Part shown: positions 8,905-16,902 of the stretch, piece after piece
How the letters are laid out: every line of letters begins with the position of its first letter
Numbering within the stretch: the stretch's first letter is position 1
Source: Streptomyces malachitofuscus
GTDB taxonomy: Bacteria; Actinomycetota; Actinomycetes; Streptomycetales; Streptomycetaceae
Length of the DNA stretch: 64,000 nucleotides
Direction of reading: 5' to 3'
NCBI RefSeq assembly: GCF_014650055.1
Contig: NZ_BMUF01000014.1
Location: 124,001-188,000, forward strand
Made by a program: the position numbers and the translations under genes
Notes under the pieces: model-generated
The model's database searches: none
The model's input: only the letters and a program-made list of their open reading frames with translations
What the model was told of the DNA's origin: nothing

Positions 8905-9848
8905 CCGGCCGCCCACGCCTCGTACGACGTCCAGGCGGCGAGCGTCCGGCCGCTGGTGAACCGGTGCTCCACTCCCGTCACCGGGTCGGTGAACTCCAGT
9001 GTCCGCGCCAGCAGTTGGAGCGGGCGCCGGAAGTCCCCGGCCGGGACGGGGGCGGTCACCTCGGGGTACAGCGGATCGCCGAGGATCGGTACACCGAGGG
9101 CGTTCATGTGAACCCGCAGCTGATGGGTCTGCCCGGTGCCCGGCACCAGCCGGTACCGCCCGAGGCCGTCCGCACGCGCCTCGGCGATCTCGACCCGGGT
9201 CACGGCGTTCGGCTCGCCCTCGACCTCCCGGGCGGTCAGCGACCCGCGCTCCTTCAGGATCCGGCTGCGTACCGTCCGGGGCAGGTCCAGCGCCGGGTCG
9301 TGGGGCGCGACCGCCTCGTACTCCTTGTGCACCAGACGGTCGCGGAACAGCGTCTGGTAGGCGCCCCGTTCCTCGGGCCGTACCGTGAACAGCACGAGGC
9401 CCCCGGTGAGCCGGTCGAGACGGTGTGCGGCGCCCAGCTGCGGTATGCCGAGCTCACGGCGGAGCCGGGCCAGCGCGGTCTGGGCGACATGGCTGCCGCG
9501 CGGGGTGGTGGCCAGGAAGTGGGGCTTGTCGACGACGACGATGTGCTCGTCCCGGTGGACGACCTCCAACGGGAACGGCACGGGCTCCTCGGCGGGCAGC
9601 TCGCGGTGGAACCACAGGAACATCCCGGGTGCGTACGGGGTGTCCGCCGGTACGGGCTTTCCGTCCGCCCCGATGATCAGCCCCGCGGCGAACATGCCGT
9701 CCACGACGCCGGGTCCGGCCGACAGCCGCTGCACCAGGTGCTCACGCACCGTCGCCCACTGCTCCCCGGCGGGCAGCCGTACCCGCACGGGGTCCACACC
9801 GTCGCGCTGCGGCAGGGGAGAGGGCGGGGCGGGCCGTCTGCGTCTCAC
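8898..9848 (-). CDS. RluA-family RNA pseudouridine synthase
   Basis: The 316-residue product is read from a GTG at 9848. Frames further upstream lose coding character, so I reject the longer reading. The catalytic region reads AAHRLDRLTGGLVLF, with the invariant Asp of the HRLDxxT/SG motif. Supporting strands are VVVDKPHFLATTPRG before it and GRYRLVPGTGQTHQLRVHMNALGVPILGDPLYP after it. This is the RluA-type fold that isomerises uridine in rRNA or tRNA. The target base cannot be assigned. No N-terminal S4 domain is evident. Confidence 0.9.
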   Translation of the reverse strand: MRRRRPAPPSPLPQRDGVDPVRVRLPAGEQWATVREHLVQRLSAGPGVVDGMFAAGLIIGADGKPVPADTPYAPGMFLWFHRELPAEEPVPFPLEVVHRDEHIVVVDKPHFLATTPRGSHVAQTALARLRRELGIPQLGAAHRLDRLTGGLVLFTVRPEERGAYQTLFRDRLVHKEYEAVAPHDPALDLPRTVRSRILKERGSLTAREVEGEPNAVTRVEIAEARADGLGRYRLVPGTGQTHQLRVHMNALGVPILGDPLYPEVTAPVPAGDFRRPLQLLARTLEFTDPVTGVEHRFTSGRTLAAWTSYEAWAAGQ

Positions 9849-9870
9849 ATGGAGCAAGCGTACGGGGCGG

Positions 9871-10137
9871 TCAGTCCTGGTCCACCGCCCGTCTGAGCTC
9901 CGTCTCGATCTCGTGCAGCGGTCTGCCCTCGGCCCGGGCGTACTCGGCGACGGCGACGCGGACGTCACGGGCGAGGTCGCGCCAGGCGCGCCGGGCGGTT
10001 TCCCAGGTGGCGGTCTGGTGCCCGCTCCACTTGGTCCGGGTGGAGGGGCCGTAGGTGTCCCGCAGCTGCTGGACCCGCGCGTGTGCCTCGTCCGCGGCGC
10101 GCTGCTTGGCCACGAGCTCGTCGAAGGTGTGTGCCAC
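9871..10137 (-). CDS. Small conserved hypothetical protein, helical, 88 aa
   Basis: The frame begins at the GTG at 10137 (product start VAHTFDELVAKQRAADEAH) and ends at 9871, 22 bp before the pseudouridine synthase start, so the two are probably co-transcribed. The product is soluble, strongly helical and rich in Ala, Arg and Glu, with WETARRAWRDLARDVRVAVAEYARAEG in its middle. I recognise no catalytic motif. Codon bias (third-position GC) is good over exactly this span and collapses upstream, which supports the short reading. Confidence 0.7.
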   Translation of the reverse strand: MAHTFDELVAKQRAADEAHARVQQLRDTYGPSTRTKWSGHQTATWETARRAWRDLARDVRVAVAEYARAEGRPLHEIETELRRAVDQD

Positions 10138-10344
10138 GCGGCCGGATCCTGGGGCAGGGCGGCGTCCCGGACGCGCACGCCACGCCGTGCCTCCCGGCAG
10201 GCGCGCAAGGGGTTCACCCGACCGGCCCGCGGGGTGTGGGCCGGCCGGGGGTGGGTTACGCGGCCCGGCGCGTGAACGCCGGCCGCGTGCGGGGGCTGAC
10301 CGGGGTCGGGTCACGTGCCCCGGCGCGTGAACGCTGGTCGCGTG

Positions 10345-10404
10345 GGTGCCGGCCGGGGGGTGTCTGCGCAGCCCGGCGCCAACGGGGTGCCGTCGCGCCC
10401 ACCC
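10345..10404. repeat. Dispersed repeat family A, copy 1
   Basis: The core GCGCAGCCCGGCGC, followed after a few bases by GGGTGCCGTCGCGCCCACCC, recurs at 19174-19262 and 31786-31866 in this window, always between genes. The trailing module GGCACGACTGCCCGCGG also occurs at 10523-10539. Confidence 0.8.
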
Positions 10405-10485
10405 TCCCCCACTCTCGGCTTCTCCCCCACCCTCGGCTGCGCTCGGGCGGGGGGGACCCCCATGAGCGGGGGGACCCCCATCGCC

Positions 10486-10525
10486 CTGGGGGTACCTCCC
10501 AGGCCCTTGAGGCACTGGGGGAGGC
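10486..10525. repeat. Palindromic repeat family B (CTGGGGG..CCTCCCAG..CTGGGGGAGG)
   Basis: CTGGGGGTACCTCCCAG is followed by a short variable stretch and CTGGGGGAGGC. The CCTCCCAG and CTGGGGGAGG parts can pair. A close relative lies inside pheT at 39380-39417. Confidence 0.8.
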
Positions 10526-10562
10526 ACGACTGCCCGCGGATGGCGGCAGCAGCACGGTCTGC

Positions 10563-10584
10563 GGGAGGGGGGGTGGGGTGGGGG
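10563..10584 (+). other. Potential intramolecular G-quadruplex
   Basis: Four G-runs of 3, 7, 4 and 5 are separated by single-base loops A, T and T on the plus strand. Such short loops favour a stable parallel quadruplex. Confidence 0.6.
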
Positions 10585-10673
10585 TGTTCGCCCGCAGTGG
10601 CTGGCGCGTCCGCGCCGCGGACCTCCACCAGCAAGCTCAGTCGCGCCAGTCCGAGGACGGACACCCCCACCCC
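10575..10673 (-). terminator. Long inverted repeat downstream of sip, possible terminator
   Basis: GGGGTGGGGGTGT at 10575-10587 is perfectly complementary to ACACCCCCACCCC at 10661-10673, giving a 13-bp stem around a 73-nt loop. It lies 44 bp beyond the sip stop codon on the minus strand. The loop is large, so terminator function is uncertain. Confidence 0.4.
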
Positions 10674-10716
10674 GCCCCCGCACCACCCACCCTCGGTAGG
10701 CGCTGCGCCAGGCTGA

Positions 10717-11562
10717 TCACGCGGAGGCCGGGGTGGCTTCCTGTTCGGCTTCGATGCGGGAGTTCCATTCGCGCTTGGAGGCCTGCCAGCCGTCCTCGTT
10801 GTGGCCGAGCCGCCAGTAACCGGAGATCGACAGGTCCTCGCGCGGGATGCCGCGCTCCACCCGCAGCAGCCGGCGCAGCTCCTTCACGAAGTGCGCCTCG
10901 CCATGGACGAAGGCGTGCACCCGGCCCTCGGGGAAGTCCAGCCCCCGGACGGCCTCCACCAGCGCCTCGCCCACGGGCCGGCCCCCGCGGTGCAGCCAGC
11001 GCACCTCCACGTCGGAGTCGATCTTCTGCTCCTCCTCGGGCCCGGCGACCTCCACGAAGGCGAACGCCCGGGCGCCATCGGGCAGCGCCTCCAGCGAACG
11101 CGCGATCGCGGGCAGCGCGCTCTCGTCACCGGCCAGCAGATGCCAGTCGGCGGTCGGGTCCGGTGCGTACGCGCCGCCGGGTCCGAGGAAGCGGACGATC
11201 TCGCCCGGGCGCACGTGCGCCGCCCAGGGCCCGGCCAGCCCCTCGTCCCCGTGGATCACGAAGTCCAGCGTCAGCTCACGGTGCTCGGCATCCCACTGGC
11301 GCACGGTGTACGTCCGCGTCACCGGCCACTGCTCGCGTGGGAACTCCTCGCGGATGCGCTGGAGGTCGAAGGGCTCCGGGTAGGTCGCCCCCGCGGCCGG
11401 GAACAGCAGCTTGACGTAGTGATCGGTGCAGGTGTCCGCCGCGAGGCCGGCCAGGCCCTCACCCCCGAGCACCACGCGCTGCATGTGCGGGGTCAGCCGC
11501 TCGGTGCGGACGACCTCGGCGGTGTGCGGCGTCCGCGCGGCGCGTCCCGGTCGCTCTGCCAT
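10717..11562 (-). CDS. Siderophore-interacting protein (FAD-dependent ferric-siderophore reductase family)
   Basis: The 281-residue product starts at the ATG at 11562, preceded by GGGAGG at 7 nt. The N-terminal FAD_binding_9 domain contains the flavin motif RTYTVR. The C-terminal SIP domain has AGDESALPAI and the C-terminal SGYWRLGHNEDGW block typical of ViuB/YqjH-like reductases. These enzymes reduce Fe(III)-siderophores in the cytosol to release iron. An iron-box operator lies 24 bp upstream, so expression is probably repressed under iron sufficiency. No siderophore biosynthesis or uptake genes lie nearby. Confidence 0.93.
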   Translation of the reverse strand: MAERPGRAARTPHTAEVVRTERLTPHMQRVVLGGEGLAGLAADTCTDHYVKLLFPAAGATYPEPFDLQRIREEFPREQWPVTRTYTVRQWDAEHRELTLDFVIHGDEGLAGPWAAHVRPGEIVRFLGPGGAYAPDPTADWHLLAGDESALPAIARSLEALPDGARAFAFVEVAGPEEEQKIDSDVEVRWLHRGGRPVGEALVEAVRGLDFPEGRVHAFVHGEAHFVKELRRLLRVERGIPREDLSISGYWRLGHNEDGWQASKREWNSRIEAEQEATPASA

Positions 11563-11585
11563 GAGGTGCCTCCCAGCCGAATGAG

Positions 11586-11604
11586 TTAGGTAAACCTAAG
11601 TTAG
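11586..11604. promoter_or_regulatory. Iron box (DmdR1/IdeR-type operator) for sip
   Basis: TTAGGTAAACCTAAGTTAG contains the inverted arms TTAGGT and ACCTAA and closely matches the 19-bp DtxR/IdeR-family iron-box pattern. It sits 24 bp upstream of the sip start and is far more AT-rich than its surroundings. Confidence 0.88.
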
Positions 11605-11621
11605 CACCTCGATCGCGCGGT

Positions 11622-12554
11622 TCACGCCGAAAGCGTCGTCAGCAGACGCTGCAGCGAGCCGCCCAGCCCCCAGCGGGCGCCCAGGGCCTCGACCGCATCC
11701 GGGTCGCGCGGCGCCCGCGGCAGCGCCGTGTCGACGTCCGGCAGCGGCACGTCGTCCGCGACCCGGACGACCTTGGGAGCGACCGCGAGGTACGGCCGCG
11801 CCAGATCCAGACGCTTGCGCTGCGTCGGCGTGAGCTTGGCCTGCCGGTCGTCCACGGCCGCAAGGATCCCGGCCAGGTCGCCGAACTCGGCCAGCAGCTT
11901 GGCCGCCGTCTTCTCGCCGACGCCGGGCACGCCCGGCAGACCGTCGCTCGGGTCGCCGCGCAGCAGCGCCAGATCCGCGTACCCCTTGCCGTCCACGCCA
12001 TACTTCTCGCGCAGGGCGGCCTCGTCGGTGACCTGGAGCGTGCCGACACCCTTCAGCGGATACAGCACGCGCACCCCGCGCGCGTCGTCCACCAGCTGGT
12101 ACAGGTCGCGGTCACCGGTGACGATGTCCACCGGTCCGGTGGCCCGGGCGGTGAACGTGCCGATCACGTCGTCCGCCTCGTACCCGGCGACCCCCACGCG
12201 TGCGACGCCGACCGCGTCGAGCACCGTTTCGATGACCGGGACCTGCGGCGACAGCGTGTCGGGTACCTCCTCCTCGTCCGGTCCCTCGGTCCGCTCCTCG
12301 GCGACCCGGTGCGCCTTGTAGGAGGGGATCAGATCGACCCGCCACTGGGGGCGCCAGTCGGCGTCCATGCAGGCCACCAGGTGGTCCGGCCGGTGGTCCT
12401 TCACCAGGCGGTCGATGAAGTCGAGGAGTCCGCGCACGGCGTTCACCGGTGTGCCGTCCGGGGCCCGGACGGACTCCGGGACGCCGAAGTAGGCGCGGAA
12501 GTACAGGGAGGCGGTGTCGAGCAGCATCAGTCGTCCGGTCACGCCCCGCATCAT
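11622..12554 (-). CDS. Stand-alone 5'-3' exonuclease (PIN/FEN-like, DNA polymerase I N-domain type)
   Basis: The reading of about 310 residues begins at one of two ATGs (12554 or 12551); the GTG at 12542 is an alternative. The product has MLLDTASLYFRAYFG, acidic clusters CMDADWRP, GYEADDVIG and TGDRDLYQLV, and the helix-hairpin-helix GDPSDGLPGVPGVGEKTAAKLL. These are the metal-binding and HhH motifs of the 5'-3' exonuclease domain of DNA polymerase I, here without polymerase. The predicted role is flap or RNA-primer processing in DNA repair. It converges on no gene; sip lies just downstream on the same strand. Confidence 0.9.
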   Translation of the reverse strand: MMRGVTGRLMLLDTASLYFRAYFGVPESVRAPDGTPVNAVRGLLDFIDRLVKDHRPDHLVACMDADWRPQWRVDLIPSYKAHRVAEERTEGPDEEEVPDTLSPQVPVIETVLDAVGVARVGVAGYEADDVIGTFTARATGPVDIVTGDRDLYQLVDDARGVRVLYPLKGVGTLQVTDEAALREKYGVDGKGYADLALLRGDPSDGLPGVPGVGEKTAAKLLAEFGDLAGILAAVDDRQAKLTPTQRKRLDLARPYLAVAPKVVRVADDVPLPDVDTALPRAPRDPDAVEALGARWGLGGSLQRLLTTLSA

Positions 12555-12628
12555 GCCGCACGGCACCGACAGCACTCCGTAGGAAGCGCCTCCGCACGAA
12601 CCACGACGGACCAAGCCGAGGCGCACCA

Positions 12629-12693
12629 CGCAACAAGTTGCGCAGTGCGCACTTCCTGTGAGGCGGCGCACGAACACGTTTGCCCTGTGCAAA
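12629..12693. promoter_or_regulatory. Cluster of inverted repeats upstream of the betaine transporter operon
   Basis: Three short palindromes are packed between the divergent exonuclease and transporter genes. CGCAAC-AA-GTTGCG lies at 12629-12642, TGCGCA-G-TGCGCA at about 12639-12651, and TTTGC-N5-GCAAA at 12679-12693. They look like operator sites for a dimeric repressor. The regulator is unknown, although an XRE-cupin regulator is encoded just after the operon. Confidence 0.45.
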
Positions 12694-12807
12694 ACCGGGG
12701 AGGCGCGGCCCCGGAGCGATGCCGGTTACAGATTCAACTGTTGTGGGCCGCGTGAGCCGCCCGCCGGGCGTCGCTCCTGTCATTTGCCGTCGAGACAAGA
12801 GGTACGC

Positions 12808-13899
12808 GTGTCATCCAGGCTTGAGGCCGAGCATCTGTTCAAGGTGTTCGGCAGACGACCGGACCAGGCGGTCGAACGACTGCGCCAGAAGAAAGCAGAC
12901 CGGGAGGAACTGCGTGCCGACGGCGTCACCGCCGCCGTCATCGACGCGTCGTTCACCGTGGAGCCGGGCGAGATCTTCGTCGTCATGGGCCTGTCGGGCT
13001 CCGGCAAGTCGACCCTGCTGCGGATGCTGAACGGACTGCTGGAGCCGACCGCCGGACACGTACGCTTCGACGGCCAGGACCTGACCGCGCTGTCCGACCG
13101 GGAACTGCGCCAGGTCCGCTCCCAGAAGATCAGCATGGTCTTCCAGCACTTCGCGCTCTTCCCGCACCGCAGCGTCCGTGACAACGCTGCCTACGGTCTT
13201 GAAGTGCAGGGCGTGCCCCGCGCCGAGCGCGAACGCCGCGCCGACGAGGCGCTCGCCCTGTGCGGCCTGGCCGGCTGGGAGAAGTCGTGGCCCGACGAGC
13301 TGTCCGGCGGTATGCAGCAGCGCGTCGGTCTGGCCCGCGCACTCGCCACCGACGCCGACCTGCTGCTGATGGACGAGTCCTTCAGCGCGCTGGACCCGCT
13401 GATCCGCCGCGACATGCAGGACCAGCTGATCGAACTGCAGAAGAAGCTGAAGAAGACGATCGTCTTCATCACGCACGACCTCAACGAGGCCATGCGCCTG
13501 GGCGACCGCATCGCGGTGATGCGCGACGGCCGCATCGTGCAGATCGGCACCGCGCAGGACATCCTGATCCGGCCCGCCAACGACTACGTCGCCTCCTTCA
13601 CCCAGGACGTCGACCGCTCCCGTGTGCTGACCGCAGGCGCCGTGATGGACCGCGAGGTGCGTGGCGACGAGGCCGACTGCGGCTGCGAGACCGCGTCGCC
13701 CGACACACCGTTCACCGATCTGTGCGCGATCAGCGCCCGCGTACCGCACCCCGTCGCGGTGCTCGACAAGGAGGACGCACTCGTCGGGGTCGTGCCCCGG
13801 CAGCGTCTCGTCGGCTTCCTCGGTGACGAGGAGTCCGACCCCGGGGTCTGCGACACCCCGCGCGACAAGGGCGGCGAGAAGGTGATGGCCCGTGCCTAG
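12808..13899 (+). CDS. Glycine betaine/proline betaine ABC transporter ATP-binding subunit
   Basis: The 363-residue product starts at the GTG at 12808, preceded by AAGAGG. Walker A is GLSGSGKST, the signature is LSGGMQQRVGLARAL, Walker B is LLLMDESFSALDP, and a switch His follows in FITHDLNEAM. The N-terminal extension (LFKVFGRRPDQAVERL) and the C-terminal domain after residue about 285 match the OpuAA/ProV/GbuA subfamily, whose C-terminal CBS-like part senses ionic strength. The Cys-rich stretch DCGCETA sits in this C-terminal region. The product energises uptake of compatible solutes. The gene overlaps the permease gene by 8 bp. Confidence 0.93.
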   Translation: MSSRLEAEHLFKVFGRRPDQAVERLRQKKADREELRADGVTAAVIDASFTVEPGEIFVVMGLSGSGKSTLLRMLNGLLEPTAGHVRFDGQDLTALSDRELRQVRSQKISMVFQHFALFPHRSVRDNAAYGLEVQGVPRAERERRADEALALCGLAGWEKSWPDELSGGMQQRVGLARALATDADLLLMDESFSALDPLIRRDMQDQLIELQKKLKKTIVFITHDLNEAMRLGDRIAVMRDGRIVQIGTAQDILIRPANDYVASFTQDVDRSRVLTAGAVMDREVRGDEADCGCETASPDTPFTDLCAISARVPHPVAVLDKEDALVGVVPRQRLVGFLGDEESDPGVCDTPRDKGGEKVMARA

Positions 13900-16510
13900 G
13901 ATTCCGCTCGGCGACTGGGTCAACAACACCGTCGACTGGCTGCTCGACAACGTCAGCTGGCTGTTCGACTTCTTCAAGGCCGTCTTCACCGGCGCCTACG
14001 ACGGAGTCAACGCCGTCCTCCAGGCCCCCGAACCGCTGATCCTCTGCGGCATCTTCGCGGTCATCGCCTTCTGGCTGCGGGGCACCTTCGCCGGTGTCCT
14101 GACCTTCTTGGGCTTCGCCTTCCTGGACTCCATGGAGTTGTGGGAGGACTCGATGGTGACGCTGGCGCTGGTCATCGTCGCCACCGTGATCGCGCTGGTC
14201 ATATCGGTGCCGGTGGGCATCTGGGCGGCCCGCTCGGACCGGGTCAGCGCCGTGGTCCGGCCGGTCCTGGACTTCATGCAGACGCTGCCCGCGATGATCT
14301 ACCTCATCCCGGCGATCCTGTTCTTCGGGACCGGCTCCGCCCCGGGCATCGTCGCCACCCTGATCTTCGCGCTCGCCCCGGGCGTGCGCATGACCGAGCT
14401 CGGCATCCGCCAAGTCGACAAGGAACTGGTCGAGGCCGCCGAGGCGTTCGGCACCACCCCGCGCAACACCCTGCTGCGCGTCCAGCTCCCGCTGGCGCTG
14501 CCCACGGTGATGGCGGGCGTCAACCAGGTCATCATGCTGGGCCTGTCCATGGCCGCGATCGCGGGCATGGTCGGCACCGGCGGCCTGGGCGGCGCGGTCA
14601 TCGAGGCCATCGGCCAGCTGAACATCGGCCTCGGCGCCGAGTCCGGCATCGCCATCGTCATCCTGGCGATCTACCTGGACCGCATGACCAGTGCCCTGGG
14701 CACCCATGTCTCCCCGCTCGGCCGGCGCGCCGCCGCCAAGGCACGTGCCACCCAGGGCCTGAAGATCTGGTCCTACCGGCCGCGTCCGCAGATCGCCGTG
14801 ATCGGCGTCGTCGTCCTTGCGCTGGTCGCGGGCGGCATGGGCCTCTTCGGCGGCGGCAGCGACGGGCAGAACACCGCCGCCGACGGCAAGAAGGTCGGCG
14901 ACGGCAAGAAGATCAGCATCGGCTACATCCCGTGGGACGAGGGCGTGGCCTCCACCTTCCTGTGGAAGGAGATCCTGGAGCAGCGCGGCTTCGAGGTCGA
15001 GGCCAAGCAGTTCGAGGCCGGACCGCTCTACACCGCGCTCGCGCAGGGCACCGTCGACTTCCAGACCGACGCCTGGCTGCCCACCACCCACGAGGCGTAC
15101 TGGAAGAAGTACGGCAAGCAGCTCGACGACCTCGGCACCTGGTACGAGCAGACGTCGCTGGAGCTGACCGTCCCGGCGTACATGGAGGACGTCGACTCCC
15201 TGGAGGACCTGAAGGGCAAGGCCGCCGCCTTCGACGGGAAGATCACCGGCATCGAGTCCAGCGCCGGCATGATGGGCCTGCTCAAGGACAAGGTGCTCGG
15301 GGACTACGGCCTGGACAAGGAGTACGAGGTCGTCGACAGCTCCACGCCGGCGATGCTGGCCGAGCTCAAGCGCGCCTACAGCAAGAAGGAACCGGTCGTC
15401 GTCACGCTCTGGTCGCCGCACTGGGCGTACAGCGACTACGACCTGAAGAAGCTGAAGGACCCCAAGGGCTCCTGGGGCAAGGGCGACGGCGTGCACCTGG
15501 TGTCCCGCAAGGGCTTCGCCGGTGACAACCCGGTCGTCGGGAAGTGGCTGAAGGACTTCTCGATGACCGAGGAGCAGCTCACCGGCCTCGAGGCAGAGAT
15601 CAACAAGGCCGGCAAGGGCAAGCAGCAGGACGCCGTACGCACCTGGCTGAAGTCCAACCCGGGTGTCGTCGACGAGCTGGCCCCGGTCGGGTCCGGCTCC
15701 GGCGACACCCCCGCCGAGGCGAAGCGGCCGCTGGACGTGGCCTGGTTCCCCTGGGACGAGGACATCGCCGTCACCTACCTGTGGAAGAACGTCCTGGAGC
15801 GGCGCGGCTACCGGCTGAACCTCAAGCAGATGGAGGTCGGCCCGGTCTACACCGGCCTGGCGTCCGGGGACCTCGACCTCAACTTCGACGCCTGGCTGCC
15901 GTACGCGCAGAAGAACTACTGGGACAAGAGCAAGGACAATCTCACCGACCTGGGCACCTGGTACGAGCCCACCTCGCTGGAGATCGCCGTCCCCAGTTAC
16001 GTCAAGGACGTCACGTCGCTCGAGGACCTCAAGGGCAAGGCCGACCTCTTCGACGGGCGGATCATCGGCATCGAGCCGGGCACCGGCGAGATGCAGCTGC
16101 TCAAGAACGAGGTCATGCCGGGCTACGGCCTGGAGGACGAGTACGAGGTCGTCGACGGCTCCACGCCGGCGATGCTGGCCGAGCTCAAGCGCGCCCTCGC
16201 CAAGAAGGAGCCGATCGCGGTCACCCTGTGGTCGCCGCACTGGGCTTACAGCGAGTACGAGCTGACCAAGCTGAAGGACCCCAAGAAGGCCTTCGGTGAG
16301 GGCAACACGATCCGGACCATCGCCAGCAAGAAGTTCCCCGAGCAGTACCCGCAGCTCACGGAGTGGATCAAGGGCTGGCACATGAGCGAGGACGAGCTCG
16401 GCAGCCTGGAGGCGGAGATCAAGAACCGCGGCCAGGGCCATGAGGAGGAGGCCGTCGCCGCCTGGCTCGAGGAGCACCCGGACATGGTGGAGCGGATGAC
16501 ACCGCAGTAA
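13892..16510 (+). CDS. Betaine ABC transporter permease fused to two tandem OpuAC substrate-binding domains
   Basis: The 872-residue product starts at a GTG inside the end of the ATPase gene. Residues 1-290 form a ProW/OpuAB-type permease with several membrane helices and the EAA-like loop ELVEAAEAFGTTPRNTLLRVQLP. One more helix (about 300-320) leads outside. Two OpuAC-type binding domains follow, about residues 340-595 and 612-872. Both have matching aromatic pocket elements (IPWDEG and FPWDED; DAWLPTTHEAYW and DAWLPYAQKNYW; LWSPHWAYS in both). They look like an internal duplication and both appear intact. Related transporters with permease-binding domain fusions include OpuA and OpuCB-type systems; two tandem domains are less common. 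A strong terminator follows. Confidence 0.93.
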   Translation: MPRIPLGDWVNNTVDWLLDNVSWLFDFFKAVFTGAYDGVNAVLQAPEPLILCGIFAVIAFWLRGTFAGVLTFLGFAFLDSMELWEDSMVTLALVIVATVIALVISVPVGIWAARSDRVSAVVRPVLDFMQTLPAMIYLIPAILFFGTGSAPGIVATLIFALAPGVRMTELGIRQVDKELVEAAEAFGTTPRNTLLRVQLPLALPTVMAGVNQVIMLGLSMAAIAGMVGTGGLGGAVIEAIGQLNIGLGAESGIAIVILAIYLDRMTSALGTHVSPLGRRAAAKARATQGLKIWSYRPRPQIAVIGVVVLALVAGGMGLFGGGSDGQNTAADGKKVGDGKKISIGYIPWDEGVASTFLWKEILEQRGFEVEAKQFEAGPLYTALAQGTVDFQTDAWLPTTHEAYWKKYGKQLDDLGTWYEQTSLELTVPAYMEDVDSLEDLKGKAAAFDGKITGIESSAGMMGLLKDKVLGDYGLDKEYEVVDSSTPAMLAELKRAYSKKEPVVVTLWSPHWAYSDYDLKKLKDPKGSWGKGDGVHLVSRKGFAGDNPVVGKWLKDFSMTEEQLTGLEAEINKAGKGKQQDAVRTWLKSNPGVVDELAPVGSGSGDTPAEAKRPLDVAWFPWDEDIAVTYLWKNVLERRGYRLNLKQMEVGPVYTGLASGDLDLNFDAWLPYAQKNYWDKSKDNLTDLGTWYEPTSLEIAVPSYVKDVTSLEDLKGKADLFDGRIIGIEPGTGEMQLLKNEVMPGYGLEDEYEVVDGSTPAMLAELKRALAKKEPIAVTLWSPHWAYSEYELTKLKDPKKAFGEGNTIRTIASKKFPEQYPQLTEWIKGWHMSEDELGSLEAEIKNRGQGHEEEAVAAWLEEHPDMVERMTPQ

Positions 16511-16531
16511 CCGCCGTACCGGCCGCCGCGT

Positions 16532-16575
16532 GGGGCGGGCCCGGACCTGCCCTCGCGGGCGGCCGGGCCCGCCCC
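16532..16575 (+). terminator. Terminator of the betaine transporter operon
   Basis: GGGGCGGGCCCGG (16532-16544) pairs perfectly with CCGGGCCCGCCCC (16563-16575) around an 18-nt loop, 22 bp after the permease stop. Confidence 0.85.
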
Positions 16576-16902
16576 GCGCGCATGTCCGGGCCGAACAGGA
16601 ACACGAAAAGAATCCGGACAACCACAGAGCGCGAACCCATGCCCGGACCTCCCCGTGACCTTCCGCCGAAGAGGGGGAACAATGGCGGGAACACCCCTTT
16701 TCGCTCGCGCGGGGAACCGAGGGGCCCGCCGGGCGGCTGGCGCGAACTGTGAGGTCGGTACCGGCCTCGGGTGACGGCGACGTGACAGGCGCCTGAAACG
16801 GTTTGCCGAACATGCGTAGGGTGCAGACAACTCATCAGGAGGAGTGCGCCGGCGACGCGGCGCACGGGGTGCGGGACGATCGGCGAGGAGGGAGCCGGAG
16901 CG
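16576..16902. other. 327-bp upstream region of the XRE-cupin regulator gene
   Basis: No gene is seen. A possible sigma-70-type promoter is TGAAAC (16794-16799), 17 nt, TAGGGT. It lies about 80 bp upstream of the regulator start, and a purine-rich stretch GGCGAGGAGGGAG precedes the ATG. Confidence 0.35.

Larger units (their letters stand above)
10138..10716. repeat. 579-bp gene-free spacer made of dispersed and palindromic repeats
   Basis: No frame here is convincing on either strand. The spacer is a mosaic. Two imperfect direct copies of CCCGGCGCGTGAACGC lie at about 10264 and 10318. A dispersed repeat lies at 10345-10404, two GGGGGGACCCCCAT palindromes at about 10452-10481, and a CTGGGGG-type palindromic element at 10486-10525. 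A G-quadruplex-type run lies at 10563-10584, and a long inverted repeat closes the spacer next to the sip gene. Confidence 0.75.

Noticed and set aside
6631-8916. 761-codon minus-strand frame over the rar operon
   Set aside because: It is a shadow of rarD and rarE, both of which have clear family motifs in the plus-strand frames.
13730-16813. 1027-codon open frame on the minus strand
   Set aside because: It is the antisense shadow of the betaine transporter permease; high GC removes stop codons in that frame, and its residue composition (Leu/Val/Gly/Asp/His-rich) matches no fold.
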